Origin: G963669175 sp964648415
GTDB lineage: Bacteria > Electryoneota > Electryoneia > Electryoneales > Electryoneaceae
Direction of reading: 5' to 3'
Assembly (NCBI GenBank): GCA_964648415.1
Contig: CAZYOC010000066.1
Coordinates: 1 to 18,947, forward strand
DNA: 18,947 bases
Below, in pieces: positions 6,738-14,617 of this stretch; the stretch's first letter is position 1, and the number at the start of each line of letters is the position of its first letter. The position numbers and the translations under genes are program-made. The notes beneath the pieces were generated by a model, which saw only the letters and a program-made list of their open reading frames with translations, was not told the DNA's origin and searched no databases.

Positions 6738-9167
6738 TCACGTTCTCAACGTCACGCCGTCCAGATTCTCCGCCGCCTGCACCACCCGGCCGATGATCGG
6801 GTTAATATCTTCATCGGTCAGCGTACGGTCCTCCGCCCGGAACACCAAGCGAAACGCGAGGCTCCGCTGATCCTTCTCCAGCGGCTTGCCTTCGTACAGG
6901 TCGAACAGCGTGACCGATTCCAGCAGGTCACCCGCCTCGGCGCTCAGTTTCTCCTCGAGCACCCCCGCCGCCAGCGACCGGGGCGCAATAAACGCCAGGT
7001 CGCGCTCGTTGGTCGGGTAGCGCGAGAACGCCTTGTAGCGACCCGTGGCGCCCGGACGCCGAATCCAGTCCGACCGGCCGTATTCCAGCAGCCCCAGCAG
7101 GTCCGCCTCGCAGACGTAAACCGGCTTGTCAATGCCAAATGCAGCGGCAGTCTCTTTCTTTAGCTGACCCGCCTTCAGCAGCACTTCACCCTGGTCGCCG
7201 ATCATGCTGATCGCGAGGTCCAGGTTCACCTCCGTATCATAAGAAAGCTCGGGGAGATTGTCAAGACAAATGCCTGACAAAAGACCAGTTACATCCCCCT
7301 TGAGGTCGAAAATGTCGTACTCGCGCGGATCTTTCTCATCAAACGAGGCCGGGCGTGACGGACCAATCACCACAAATGCGGCATGCTCCTGAGCGCCTTC
7401 CTTCGCGCTGAACCAGCCGCCACGAACCTGTTTCGCCACCTGTACCTGGCCAACCTCGAACAGGCGCAGGGTGTCAACCCCACGGTTCAGGTTGTACTCC
7501 GCCGTGCGCAGCAAGGCCGGCAGCAGGCTGGCGCGGAAACTGTTCATCTCCTTGCTCAACGCTCGGCTGATGTGGAAGGGATGCAAGGAGGGGTGAAACG
7601 CCGTCTGGTCCGTGTCCTGCACCATCGCGTTGGTCACCGCCTGGTTGTACCCCAGCCAGACCAGGGTGTCGGTGGCGGCCTCGATCAGGCGCTCCACTTC
7701 CGACGAGGGCCGGTCCAGAACGATCCGCGACTGGGTGGCGTCGGGAACCTTGTTGTACCCCACGATCCGCGCCACTTCTTCAATCAGGTCCACCTCGCGC
7801 GTCAGGTCCGGCCGGAAGGTGGGGATGAGCACCTCGAGTGTGTCCTCATCCGCCTCGGTCACCGTCAACGCCAACCGTTGCAGGCTGTCGACCACATCCT
7901 CGCGGGCGATCTTCACACCCAACAGATGGTTCACACGCGAAGGCCGCAGTTTCACCGTCCACGGCTCAATCTGTTTCGGGTAGGCATCCACCTCGCCCTT
8001 CAGGATCTCCGCGCCGGCCAACTCGTGCAGCAACCGCGCGCACCGTTTCGCCGAGATCGGCGCCATCGCGGGATCCTGGCCACGCTCGAAACGCTTCGAC
8101 GCTTCTGTGATCAAGCCGAGGTGCTTCGAGGTCTTCCGTACGCTCACCGGGTCGAAATACGCGGATTCAATCAACACGTCCTTCGTGCTCTCATCGACTT
8201 CGCTGTTGGCGCCGCCCATCACGCCGGCAACCGCCACGCCCTTCTCCGGGTCGGCGATCAGCAGGTCGGAGGCCTTCAAGGTCCGCTGCTGGTCGTCCAG
8301 CGTGGTAAATGTCTCGCCCTCCTTCGCCAGACGGACGATGATGTGGCCGTCTTTCACCAGGTGATAATTGAATGCGTGCAGCGGGTGTCCCAGCTCCAGC
8401 AGGACGTAGTTGGTGACGTCCACCGCGTTGTTGATGGGACGCTGGCCCAGCCCCCACAGCCGCGCTTTCATCCAGAGCGGGGAAGGGCCGACTTTGATGT
8501 TGCGCGCCACCTTCGCCAGGTAGCGCGGACCGATCTCCGGGTCCTCGATGTCGATTTTCACCCAATCGGACGCGCGGGTGTTGACTTCGTCAACCTCAAA
8601 CGGCGGCAGGCGTAGCGGCAGGTTGAAATACGCCGCGATCTCGCGAGCGATGCCCAGGTGGCTCATGGCGTCCGGCCGGTTCACCGTGATCTCGAAGTCG
8701 AGAATGGTGTCCTCCGGCGGAACCAGCGTACTCATCTCGGTCCCCAGTTCGAGGGTCTCGTCGAGTTCGAGCACGCCACCATGATCGCCGCTTATGTTCA
8801 TCTCTTTTTCGGACAGGATGATGCCGTTGGACATCTCGCCGCGGAGCTTGCGTGATTCCACGGTGAATTCGCCCATTGATACACCCGGCTTCGCCACCGG
8901 TACGATGATGCCCTCACGGCAGTTCGGCGCGCCGCAGACGATGTCCAGCACCTCGCCGCCGATGTCCACCCTGGTCAGCTTCAGCTTGTCGGCGTTGGGA
9001 TGGGGCGCGACCTCGAGGATCTTGCCCACGACCACGCCTTCCACATGGCGCACGACCTTTTCCATACCCTCGAGTTCAAACGCCTGGAAGGTGAGGATGT
9101 CGGCGATCTGTTCGGGAGTCGCGTCGAAGTCGACGAATTCCTTGAGCCAGTTGTAGGATACCTTCAT
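6738..9167 (-). CDS. pheT: Phenylalanyl-tRNA synthetase beta subunit
   Basis: 809 aa, full length for the bacterial type. With PheS it forms the alpha2-beta2 enzyme that joins Phe to tRNA-Phe. Domains in order: an N-terminal segment MKVSYNWLKEFVDF, the EMAP/OB tRNA-binding domain about 40-150 (VGKILEVAPHPNADKLKLTR), B3/B4 editing domain about 210-385, B5 domain about 405-475 and a C-terminal anticodon-binding FDX-ACB domain from about 715 (SRYPTNERDLAFI). The ATG overlaps the pheS stop as ATGA, with GGAGG inside the pheS end, so the subunits are coupled in translation. No break or missing domain is seen. Confidence 0.98.
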   Translation of the reverse strand: MKVSYNWLKEFVDFDATPEQIADILTFQAFELEGMEKVVRHVEGVVVGKILEVAPHPNADKLKLTRVDIGGEVLDIVCGAPNCREGIIVPVAKPGVSMGEFTVESRKLRGEMSNGIILSEKEMNISGDHGGVLELDETLELGTEMSTLVPPEDTILDFEITVNRPDAMSHLGIAREIAAYFNLPLRLPPFEVDEVNTRASDWVKIDIEDPEIGPRYLAKVARNIKVGPSPLWMKARLWGLGQRPINNAVDVTNYVLLELGHPLHAFNYHLVKDGHIIVRLAKEGETFTTLDDQQRTLKASDLLIADPEKGVAVAGVMGGANSEVDESTKDVLIESAYFDPVSVRKTSKHLGLITEASKRFERGQDPAMAPISAKRCARLLHELAGAEILKGEVDAYPKQIEPWTVKLRPSRVNHLLGVKIAREDVVDSLQRLALTVTEADEDTLEVLIPTFRPDLTREVDLIEEVARIVGYNKVPDATQSRIVLDRPSSEVERLIEAATDTLVWLGYNQAVTNAMVQDTDQTAFHPSLHPFHISRALSKEMNSFRASLLPALLRTAEYNLNRGVDTLRLFEVGQVQVAKQVRGGWFSAKEGAQEHAAFVVIGPSRPASFDEKDPREYDIFDLKGDVTGLLSGICLDNLPELSYDTEVNLDLAISMIGDQGEVLLKAGQLKKETAAAFGIDKPVYVCEADLLGLLEYGRSDWIRRPGATGRYKAFSRYPTNERDLAFIAPRSLAAGVLEEKLSAEAGDLLESVTLFDLYEGKPLEKDQRSLAFRLVFRAEDRTLTDEDINPIIGRVVQAAENLDGVTLRT

Positions 9168-10189
9168 CGCCTGCCTCCGAATTGCGCCAGGAACCGCATG
9201 TCGTTCTCGTGGTAAAGCCGAATGTCGTCGGTGTCGTAGACCAGCATGGACAGCCGTTCGATGCCCAGGCCGAACGCCCAGCCGGTGTAGATTTCCGGGT
9301 CGATGCCCACCGCCTCGAAGACGTTGGGGTCCACCATGCCGCAGCCGCCCATCTCGATCCAGCCGGAGCCCTTGCAGACACGGCAGCCCTTGCCGCCGCA
9401 GAATGCACAGCTCACATCGACTTCAGCCGACGGTTCTGTGAAGGGGAAGAAATGCGGCCGGAAGCGTGTCTTCACCTGCGGGCCGAAGATGGCGCGGTAG
9501 AACGCCAGCACGGTGCCCTTCAGGTCCGCCATGGTCACGCCCTTGTCCACATACAGCCCTTCCACCTGGCTGAACATGGGCGAGTGGGTGGCGTCGGGCT
9601 TGTCGTTGCGGTACGTCTTGCCCGGCGCTATGATCCGGATCGGCGGCTTGTCGCGTTCCATCACCCGGATCTGGATCGGGCTGGTCTCGGTGCGCAGGAT
9701 GCCGCCTTCCTTGAGGTAGAAGGTGTCGGTGGGCTCGCGCGCCGGGTGCCATTCCGGGGTGTTGAGGGCGTCGAACAGGTGCCAGGCGTCCTCGATCTCC
9801 GGCCCGCGTTCTACGGTGAAGCCCATACGCTGGAACACGCTGCGGACCTCGCGCTCAATCAACACCAACGGGTGCAGCGAGCCCATGCGGGGCTTGCGTG
9901 GCGGCAACGTCATGTCCACATCCGCGCGCAGCTCCTCGCCCTCGAGCTGGATCTGCATCGCCTCGACCCGCTCGCCGGCGAAGTTCTTGAACTCGTTGAG
10001 CGCCTTGCCGAACGGCCCCTTGACATCGTTGGGCAGCTTCCCGATTTCCTTGAACAACCCGGCGATCAAACCCTTCCGGCCGGTGTATTTCACCCGGAGC
10101 TGCTCGAGCTCGCCTGTCGACGAGACCTTTTGCAGCTCGGAGGTGAACGCATCACGATGCTGCTGCAATTCCTTCAGCTTGTCGTGCAT
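9164..10189 (-). CDS. pheS: Phenylalanyl-tRNA synthetase alpha subunit
   Basis: 341 aa, the usual length. Catalytic subunit of PheRS, class II. N-terminal coiled coil (about 1-90), then the class II core with the motif 2 region (TYRNDKPDATHSPMFSQVEG), the conserved FRPHFFPFTEPSAEVDV, and the Cys-rich insert CAFCGGKGCRVCKGSGW common in many bacterial PheS, then GGCGMVDPNVF and motif 3 (GWAFGLGIERLSML). SD AGGAAG lies five bases before the ATG. It is first in the pheST-coiled coil-zapA operon. The predicted message has a leader of only about 27 bases, so a T-box or Phe-leader attenuator does not fit. Confidence 0.98.
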   Translation of the reverse strand: MHDKLKELQQHRDAFTSELQKVSSTGELEQLRVKYTGRKGLIAGLFKEIGKLPNDVKGPFGKALNEFKNFAGERVEAMQIQLEGEELRADVDMTLPPRKPRMGSLHPLVLIEREVRSVFQRMGFTVERGPEIEDAWHLFDALNTPEWHPAREPTDTFYLKEGGILRTETSPIQIRVMERDKPPIRIIAPGKTYRNDKPDATHSPMFSQVEGLYVDKGVTMADLKGTVLAFYRAIFGPQVKTRFRPHFFPFTEPSAEVDVSCAFCGGKGCRVCKGSGWIEMGGCGMVDPNVFEAVGIDPEIYTGWAFGLGIERLSMLVYDTDDIRLYHENDMRFLAQFGGRR

Positions 10190-10222
10190 GGTGGTCTTCC
10201 TGTTTCGTTCGGATGAACTTGG

Positions 10223-10251
10223 AATATAAGCACATCGGCGGGGAAGGTCAC
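10223..10251 (-). promoter_or_regulatory. Sigma-70-type promoter of the pheST operon
   Basis: Minus strand: -35 GTGACC (10251-10246), 17-base spacer, -10 TATATT (10228-10223). The -10 differs from consensus at one base and the -35 at two. Predicted start about 10216, 27 bases before the pheS ATG. Confidence 0.6.
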
Positions 10252-10560
10252 AGGGGATGGAGACGTGTTTGTAGAGGAGAAATCAATAATGGCTAGTCTC
10301 GTACTAACTCAAAAATATTGGTAGTTTTCAGGAATCTTGAGGTTATTAAACCGAATATTAACGATGTCGAAATCATGTTTCAAAATCATGGAACCACAAT
10401 AAGCAATATTATGACTGTTATATAACTTTTTTTTACATTGTTGATAAATGTTCGCAAGGCTATAGAGATGACATAAGGCCAATCACATAAGTCTAAAAAC
10501 ATAGTTACAACTAAAAATAATCATTTCTTCTTTCCTTTGATAAAATATTTCTTTAGCATG
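10252..10560. other. AT-rich gene-free stretch at the left end of the island
   Basis: Base composition drops sharply to AT-rich near 10,260. I see no intact gene. On the minus strand a frame from ATG 10524 to stop 10309 (72 codons) is broken by one TGA at 10485-10483; after it the translation runs on as HDFDIVNIRFNNLKI and similar protein-like text. An overlapping frame on the same strand is also open for about 45 codons. An AAGGA-type site precedes ATG 10524. This may be a decayed fourth gene of the island, but AT-rich chance openings cannot be ruled out. No clear terminator for the defence operon was found. Confidence 0.4.
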
Positions 10561-10889
10561 TTAATTCTTGTAATAACAGTGTGCTTTTCCAAGCCATTCT
10601 GGAACTATTAAATTATGTGAAGTTTTAGCGACTAAGATCTCTTTCTTGATCCGGATGCTATACCTAACTCATGTGATACCCATCTTGAATCTCTGCTCCT
10701 ATTGGATATTATCAAAATTAAATCATCTCTGGATAATATTTCGTCAGTAATTTGAAGTCCTGGATTGGTTTTAATATATTTCTCAAATAAATATATATTA
10801 ACCCCGAGTTTTTCAAGATAATTATCAACCATATATGCTTTAGGTGCACCGTCTTTAGAATAAGCAATAAAAACAGACTCTAGTTCCAT
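10561..10889 (-). pseudogene. Second TIR-domain protein, frameshifted near the C-terminus
   Basis: The zero frame gives 85 aa ending in GIASGSRKRS at a TAG (10634-10632). Reading one base back at AAGAAAGAG (about 10648-10640) gives a continuation KEILVAKTSHNLIVPEWLG and so on to a TAA at 10563-10561, for 109 aa in all, which completes a TIR fold: strand SVFIAYS, helix, strand VNIYLF, GLQITDEI, strand DLILIIS, helix SRWVSHELGIAS, strand EILVA. Glu74 in WVSHE matches the catalytic Glu of NAD-cleaving TIRs (WVHKE in SARM1). The ATG is two bases past the caspase stop (TAATAATG), so it is the third gene of the operon. Either a real decay mutation, a sequencing slip in an A-rich run, or -1 recoding; the site is not a classic slippery heptamer. 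Confidence 0.7.
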
Positions 10890-10891
10890 TA

Positions 10892-11845
10892 TTATATCTT
10901 CTTATTTTTGACTAAACGCCAATAATGCACTCCTAATGCTGTAAGTTTGCAACTTTTAGAGTTCATTGCCGCAAAATACATATGGTCTTCACCTTCAGGT
11001 CGTAATAAATTAATGTTGTTGTATTTTTGAAGAATTTTAAAAACCTTCAGATTATCGTCATCTGCTGAATCTGAAGTAAATTCATAAGATGGGTCTAAAG
11101 AAAAGCTATAGCCGGGATTTGGAAAAAACGTGGTGATATATTTTAAATCACCTAATTGAATCGGAGGTTGTACTTTTCGAAGTGAAATAAATCTCTCGAC
11201 ATTGGTTTTAAATATAGGACGTTGCTCCCACGGGCCTAGTGCTTGATCAATATGCGCATATACGCTACCTGGTGTAACATCACCAACTAGATTTGCAGCT
11301 CCACCTCGTAAAGCATCTACAAATAATGACGTAAATACTCCATATCCATCAATTTCTTTTGCATATTGCTTCTTAGAGGAAGCAGTTAATATTGTAACCC
11401 CATCATCAAGAATTGTTTTGTCGCCAAGTTGTCCATTAGACCCTGCAACACCTGAATGACAACAGTCAAGAATAACTACTTTATTTTTAGCTTCCGAACT
11501 GTTTACGATGGAGAGCACATCATTCAGTGAAACGCCATCATCACCATCTATAGAATCAGAACAAACTAAATATCCTCCTGTTGATTCAATATAGCCATGT
11601 CCTGAAAAGTAAAATAGCGCAATATCTGATTTATCATTAAAAAGTTCTTCGATTAAACCCTTTAACATTTTTCGATCTATTGATAATGCTTCATTTGTTG
11701 ATGTCATTAACTTAACACCAAAATTAATAGAACCATCAGTATGTGTCTCTAAAACAGAATTTACTTCATGGGCATCATTAACGCAACCATGAAGTTTGGG
11801 AAAATTTTTATAGAAATCAATACCAACTATCAAGGCTTTACGCAT
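10892..11845 (-). CDS. Caspase-like protease (peptidase C14 family), likely Thoeris-type effector
   Basis: 317 aa. The N-terminal 220 residues are a caspase/metacaspase-type fold: opening strand RKALIVGIDFY with HGCVNDAHEV, catalytic His83 in FYFSGHG, catalytic Cys129 in VILDCCHSG, then TILTASS and YGVFTSLFVDALRGG. The C-terminal ~90 residues (from about 230) are not protease; the end EDHMYFAAMNSKSCKLTALG reads like a small winged-helix or sensor domain. SD AGAGG lies five bases before the ATG; the gene starts eight bases after the ThsB-like TIR stop. Protease next to a TIR signal maker suggests an effector switched on by a nucleotide signal, causing abortive infection. Codon and base use is AT-rich, unlike the neighbours, as expected for an acquired island. 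Confidence 0.92.
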   Translation of the reverse strand: MRKALIVGIDFYKNFPKLHGCVNDAHEVNSVLETHTDGSINFGVKLMTSTNEALSIDRKMLKGLIEELFNDKSDIALFYFSGHGYIESTGGYLVCSDSIDGDDGVSLNDVLSIVNSSEAKNKVVILDCCHSGVAGSNGQLGDKTILDDGVTILTASSKKQYAKEIDGYGVFTSLFVDALRGGAANLVGDVTPGSVYAHIDQALGPWEQRPIFKTNVERFISLRKVQPPIQLGDLKYITTFFPNPGYSFSLDPSYEFTSDSADDDNLKVFKILQKYNNINLLRPEGEDHMYFAAMNSKSCKLTALGVHYWRLVKNKKI

Positions 11846-11853
11846 GATGACCT

Positions 11854-12270
11854 CTAAATAGAATAGTCACGGATTGCTTTAACAATTGACTTTCTACTCC
11901 ACTTAGCAATTATATCAGCATTATCCTTTACTATTTTAGAAGTATTCTTTGATCCCCAAGGCTCAACAGCAATAACGGGCTTGTTAAAAACATCTTTGGA
12001 TATGATAATTTCATTATTAATCCATGAAGAATATGTACTGTAAACACCAGCAAGAATAACAACACAGTTAACAGGTGAAATCTGCTTTTTTATGGCCTTA
12101 TAAAGTGCATCATCATCAGAAGCATTATGTATTGGATCATCCTTTGGTACAGAATAATCAATCCAATTAAAGTTGGGTGTTTCATTAAAAAACTTCTTAA
12201 GCTTATCATATGCATCACCATAAGCCCAAGAGTGGCTAATGAATAGCTTGTAAGTCTTAAGCGTAGGCAT
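11854..12270 (-). CDS. ThsB-like TIR protein (MTH538/DUF1863 type)
   Basis: 138 aa, a single TIR-like domain. Motifs typical of the MTH538 TIR-like family and Thoeris ThsB: KLFISHSWAYGD at the N-terminus, FNWIDYSVPKDDPI, strand CVVILAGVYSTYSSW, helix WINNEI with candidate catalytic Glu87, NKPVIAVEPWG, and the C-terminal KSIVKAIRDYSI. ThsB proteins detect phage infection and turn NAD+ into cyclic-ADP-ribose-like signals. Strong SD AAGGAG five bases before ATG; first gene of a three-gene AT-rich operon with the caspase-like gene and a second TIR. The specific signal made here cannot be read from sequence. Confidence 0.92.
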   Translation of the reverse strand: MPTLKTYKLFISHSWAYGDAYDKLKKFFNETPNFNWIDYSVPKDDPIHNASDDDALYKAIKKQISPVNCVVILAGVYSTYSSWINNEIIISKDVFNKPVIAVEPWGSKNTSKIVKDNADIIAKWSRKSIVKAIRDYSI

Positions 12271-12512
12271 AACAACTCCTTAGGAGATGGTTTGGGCCAC
12301 AGCAAAACCGTTTAACAGTTGCCGTAAATACTAATCGGGAGCTCTATCAAAAATCCAAAATTTCGATGTTAAGTCAAGCTACTATAAAGATGTCTATGAA
12401 GTCAAGAGTAGAAATCAAATATTCAGAGTTCCTTGTAGCTGTTAATGTGTTGTATTTATATTACTAAAGTTCTGGAAGGTAATGGTTTTGTAGTAACACA
12501 TAGATAAGCCAT
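12271..12512. promoter_or_regulatory. AT-rich upstream region of the TIR-caspase operon
   Basis: Gene-free. On the plus strand AAGTCAAG occurs twice (12371-12378 and 12399-12406), 28 bases apart; on the minus strand each reads CTTGACTT, so each also contains a good -35 box (TTGACT). A TATAGT lies between them, but at a spacing of 13 from the upstream box. The region probably holds the operon's promoter, but I cannot fix a -10 with correct spacing. Confidence 0.4.
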
Positions 12513-12791
12513 CTAAACCTGCTTTGCATTCTGGCTGGTCGATTCGGTCTCTACCGCCGGCTCGTAGTGGTCGATCTCTGTGGAGGTGTCGCCCTTCACC
12601 AGGTGCATCTCACCCGCGCTGTCGGAGACATTCGCCGACACCGGAGAGCGTTCCATGTTCAGCTTCAGTACGGTGAGCGCATCGTCAATCCGGCCATGTT
12701 ACTGCATCTCGTAGCCTGGCAGGTTGAGCTGTACTTTGGCAAAATTATACGACACCGAAAAGGTCTCCCGCAACCGAATGAGATATCCCAT
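12513..12791 (-). pseudogene. Decayed C-terminal fragment of a TPR-containing protein
   Basis: The minus strand from about 12791 reads YLIRLRETFSVSYNF, then LNLPGYEMQ, an in-frame TAA (12701-12699), then GRIDDALTVLKLNMERSP and SANVSDSAGEMHLVKGD, and ends QNAKQV at a TAG (12515-12513). This follows the well-known C-terminal pattern LNxLGYxLL-GRxxEALxVFxLNVExYPxSxNVYDSLGExYLxxGD of serine hydrolases and other proteins with terminal TPRs, with several consensus positions changed (VSDS for VYDS, HYEPAVE for NYEKALE). No start, no N-terminus, and an internal stop mark it as a remnant. It lies where the composition switches from AT-rich to GC-rich, so it looks like a gene cut by arrival of the island. 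Confidence 0.65.
12724..12751 (+). promoter_or_regulatory. Possible promoter of the flippase gene
   Basis: TTGAGC (12724-12729), 16-base spacer, TATACG (12746-12751). It lies inside the TPR remnant, about 95 bases ahead of the flippase ATG. Matches are moderate (four of six in each box). Confidence 0.3.
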
Positions 12792-12845
12792 AAAAGCGGC
12801 GGTTCCTGGTTGCCACAGAGCGGCATTCTCGCCTATTTTCCCAGC

Positions 12846-14348
12846 ATGAGCGAACCTCAGCCACCACACAAACCCACACCGTCCTCCACGCCGACCGCGC
12901 GGTTTTTCGGCACGCTCGCCGGGCACACCATCGTGTACGGCTTCGCGACGCTGCTCCGTCCCCTGAGCCAGCTCCTGCTGGTGCGGCTGCATACGAACAC
13001 GCATTTCGTGGATGTCGACGAGTTCGCGGCGTGGTCCCTGCTGCAGATCGCGCTCAACGTGGGCATCGTGGTCTTCAACATGGGTGTGGCGACGGCGTTC
13101 TTCCGGCATTACCTGCTGGCGGAGACGGAGGAGGAGCGGACCCGTGTCTTAAGCCGGGCGTTTCGACTCAGTGTCACGCTGGCGTTTGTGTTGGGGGGAA
13201 CGCTCTATCTGACCGCTGGCGCATGGTCGACCTGGCTGGTGGGCGCGAGTGGGTACGCCGGCCCTGCGCGGGATGTGGCGCTCGCCATCTTCGGAAACAC
13301 TTTGACCATTGTACCGTTGGCGCTGCTGCGGGCGGACGGCAGGAAGACGGCGTTCGTGCTGTACAACGCCGGCCGGTTTGTTGCGCTGATCGGGCTCAAC
13401 GCATGGTTCCTGATCTGGCTGGACTGGGGGCTTGACGGTATTACACGCTCCATGGCCGCCAGCAACCTCGTCATGGCGCTGTTCTTCCTGCCGATGGTGT
13501 TGCGGCGGCTGAACCGGGAGCGCTGGACCACGGGCTGGAACACGCTGCTGAAGTACGGTGCGCCGTTGATCGCCATCGAGATGGTGATCTTCCTGCTCAA
13601 CGGCATCGGGCAGAAGATGCTGGAGATCCTCGCCAGCCAGCAGGAGGTGGCGCTGTTCGGATTTGCGCTCCGGATCGCATTTCTGGCGCAGGTGTCCATT
13701 ACGATGCCGTTTTACGTGGCGTTTCAACCGAACCTGTTCCGTGTGCAGCGGGAAGCGGAGGACCCGCGCCCGCTGTATGCGCGCACCATGGGCTACATCT
13801 GGACCATCGCGCTGGCGGTGGCGCTGGGGGTGACGCTGCTGGCGCCGGAGCTGGCGCGGATTCTGGGCAAGAACCCATTCTATTATCAGGCTGCGCCGCA
13901 TGTGCTCTGGCTGGCGTTCAGCGTGGCGTTCTACGGCATCTTCGTGGTGTTCTCCAGCGGAGCCAGCCTGAAGGACCGGACCTGGGTGTTTCCGTTGGTG
14001 CTGCTGGTGGCGGGCGTGTGCGAAGTTGGGCTGGCGTATGCGCTGATCCCCGCGCACGGAGTGGGCGGCGCGGCGCTGGCGACGTTCGCCGGGTATGCGG
14101 TGCTGGCGGTGCTGACCTTTTTCACCAATCAGTGGGTGTATCCGATCCGGTTCCCCTGGGGACGAGTGGCGTTGACAACGGTGGTCACGGCGGTGGTGCT
14201 GTTGGCCCGGCAGTGGCTTCCCGGGGGCGATCTGTTCCTGATGCGGGTGGGGTTGCTGGCGGTGTATCCCGTGTTGCTTCTGGTGGGCGGTTATCTGGAC
14301 AAGGGGGAACGAGCGGCGCTGCAACGGTGGTTCGCGAAGAGGGGATGA
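12846..14348 (+). CDS. Wzx/MOP-superfamily flippase (polysaccharide or lipid-linked sugar export)
   Basis: 500 aa, about 12-14 hydrophobic segments across the full length, with a proline-rich cytoplasmic N-terminus (MSEPQPPHKPTPSSTPTARF). The N-terminal pattern TIVYGFATLLRPLSQLLL, with WSLLQIALNVGIVVFNMGVATAFFR, is that of oligosaccharide flippase/lipopolysaccharide biosynthesis proteins (MATE/MOP superfamily), which move lipid-linked sugars across the inner membrane. Start chosen at 12846 because the protein fits the family from there; the frame is open to 12567 but that stretch overlaps the antisense TPR remnant. No good SD is visible. No glycosyltransferase genes lie near, so the substrate is unknown. 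Confidence 0.85.
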   Translation: MSEPQPPHKPTPSSTPTARFFGTLAGHTIVYGFATLLRPLSQLLLVRLHTNTHFVDVDEFAAWSLLQIALNVGIVVFNMGVATAFFRHYLLAETEEERTRVLSRAFRLSVTLAFVLGGTLYLTAGAWSTWLVGASGYAGPARDVALAIFGNTLTIVPLALLRADGRKTAFVLYNAGRFVALIGLNAWFLIWLDWGLDGITRSMAASNLVMALFFLPMVLRRLNRERWTTGWNTLLKYGAPLIAIEMVIFLLNGIGQKMLEILASQQEVALFGFALRIAFLAQVSITMPFYVAFQPNLFRVQREAEDPRPLYARTMGYIWTIALAVALGVTLLAPELARILGKNPFYYQAAPHVLWLAFSVAFYGIFVVFSSGASLKDRTWVFPLVLLVAGVCEVGLAYALIPAHGVGGAALATFAGYAVLAVLTFFTNQWVYPIRFPWGRVALTTVVTAVVLLARQWLPGGDLFLMRVGLLAVYPVLLLVGGYLDKGERAALQRWFAKRG

Positions 14349-14383
14349 GACGTTTGTGTTCTATGCTCGCTTCTGGCGCATGG

Positions 14384-14478
14384 CCCGATACGCTCACCTC
14401 GATATCGTCCACTCTAACCGATGGCTCCAATACACGTGAATACTGCTCTTCAAATCATCACGGGATGAGCGTATCGGG
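14384..14478. repeat. 95-bp unit bounded by perfect 13-bp inverted repeats
   Basis: CCCGATACGCTCA (14384-14396) and TGAGCGTATCGGG (14466-14478) are exact inverted copies with 69 bases between them, and the inside includes the palindrome CGATATCG (14400-14407). It fills the gap between the convergent flippase and lipoprotein genes. It could be a small mobile palindromic element, or a long-loop stem at the flippase mRNA end. No target duplication is evident. Confidence 0.6.
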
Positions 14479-14617
14479 AGCGCGTTAATCCCGCTTGCTC
14501 GCATTCTTTTTGCCTCAAACCCATCCGGCGCCATCCATTGTTGTTTGTGATTTCAGAATCCACACTGAAGCGCACGGCAAACCGGGCCATGCCACACAGA
14601 GCGCTGGTCCAACACTG

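Noticed and set aside
9182..10216. Plus-strand open frame opposite pheS, and similar ones opposite pheT and rny
   Set aside because: They lie wholly within highly conserved core genes on the other strand and have no recognisable motifs or ribosome sites.
10289..10324. Eleven-residue ORF MASLVLTQKYW with a good ribosome site (GAGGAG)
   Set aside because: Too short to support as a gene, with no matching continuation that I can recognise; it may be chance in AT-rich DNA.
13149..14324. Minus-strand open frame (391 codons) opposite the flippase
   Set aside because: The translation is Gln/Arg/His-rich low-complexity text; the plus strand codes for a normal multi-span membrane protein.
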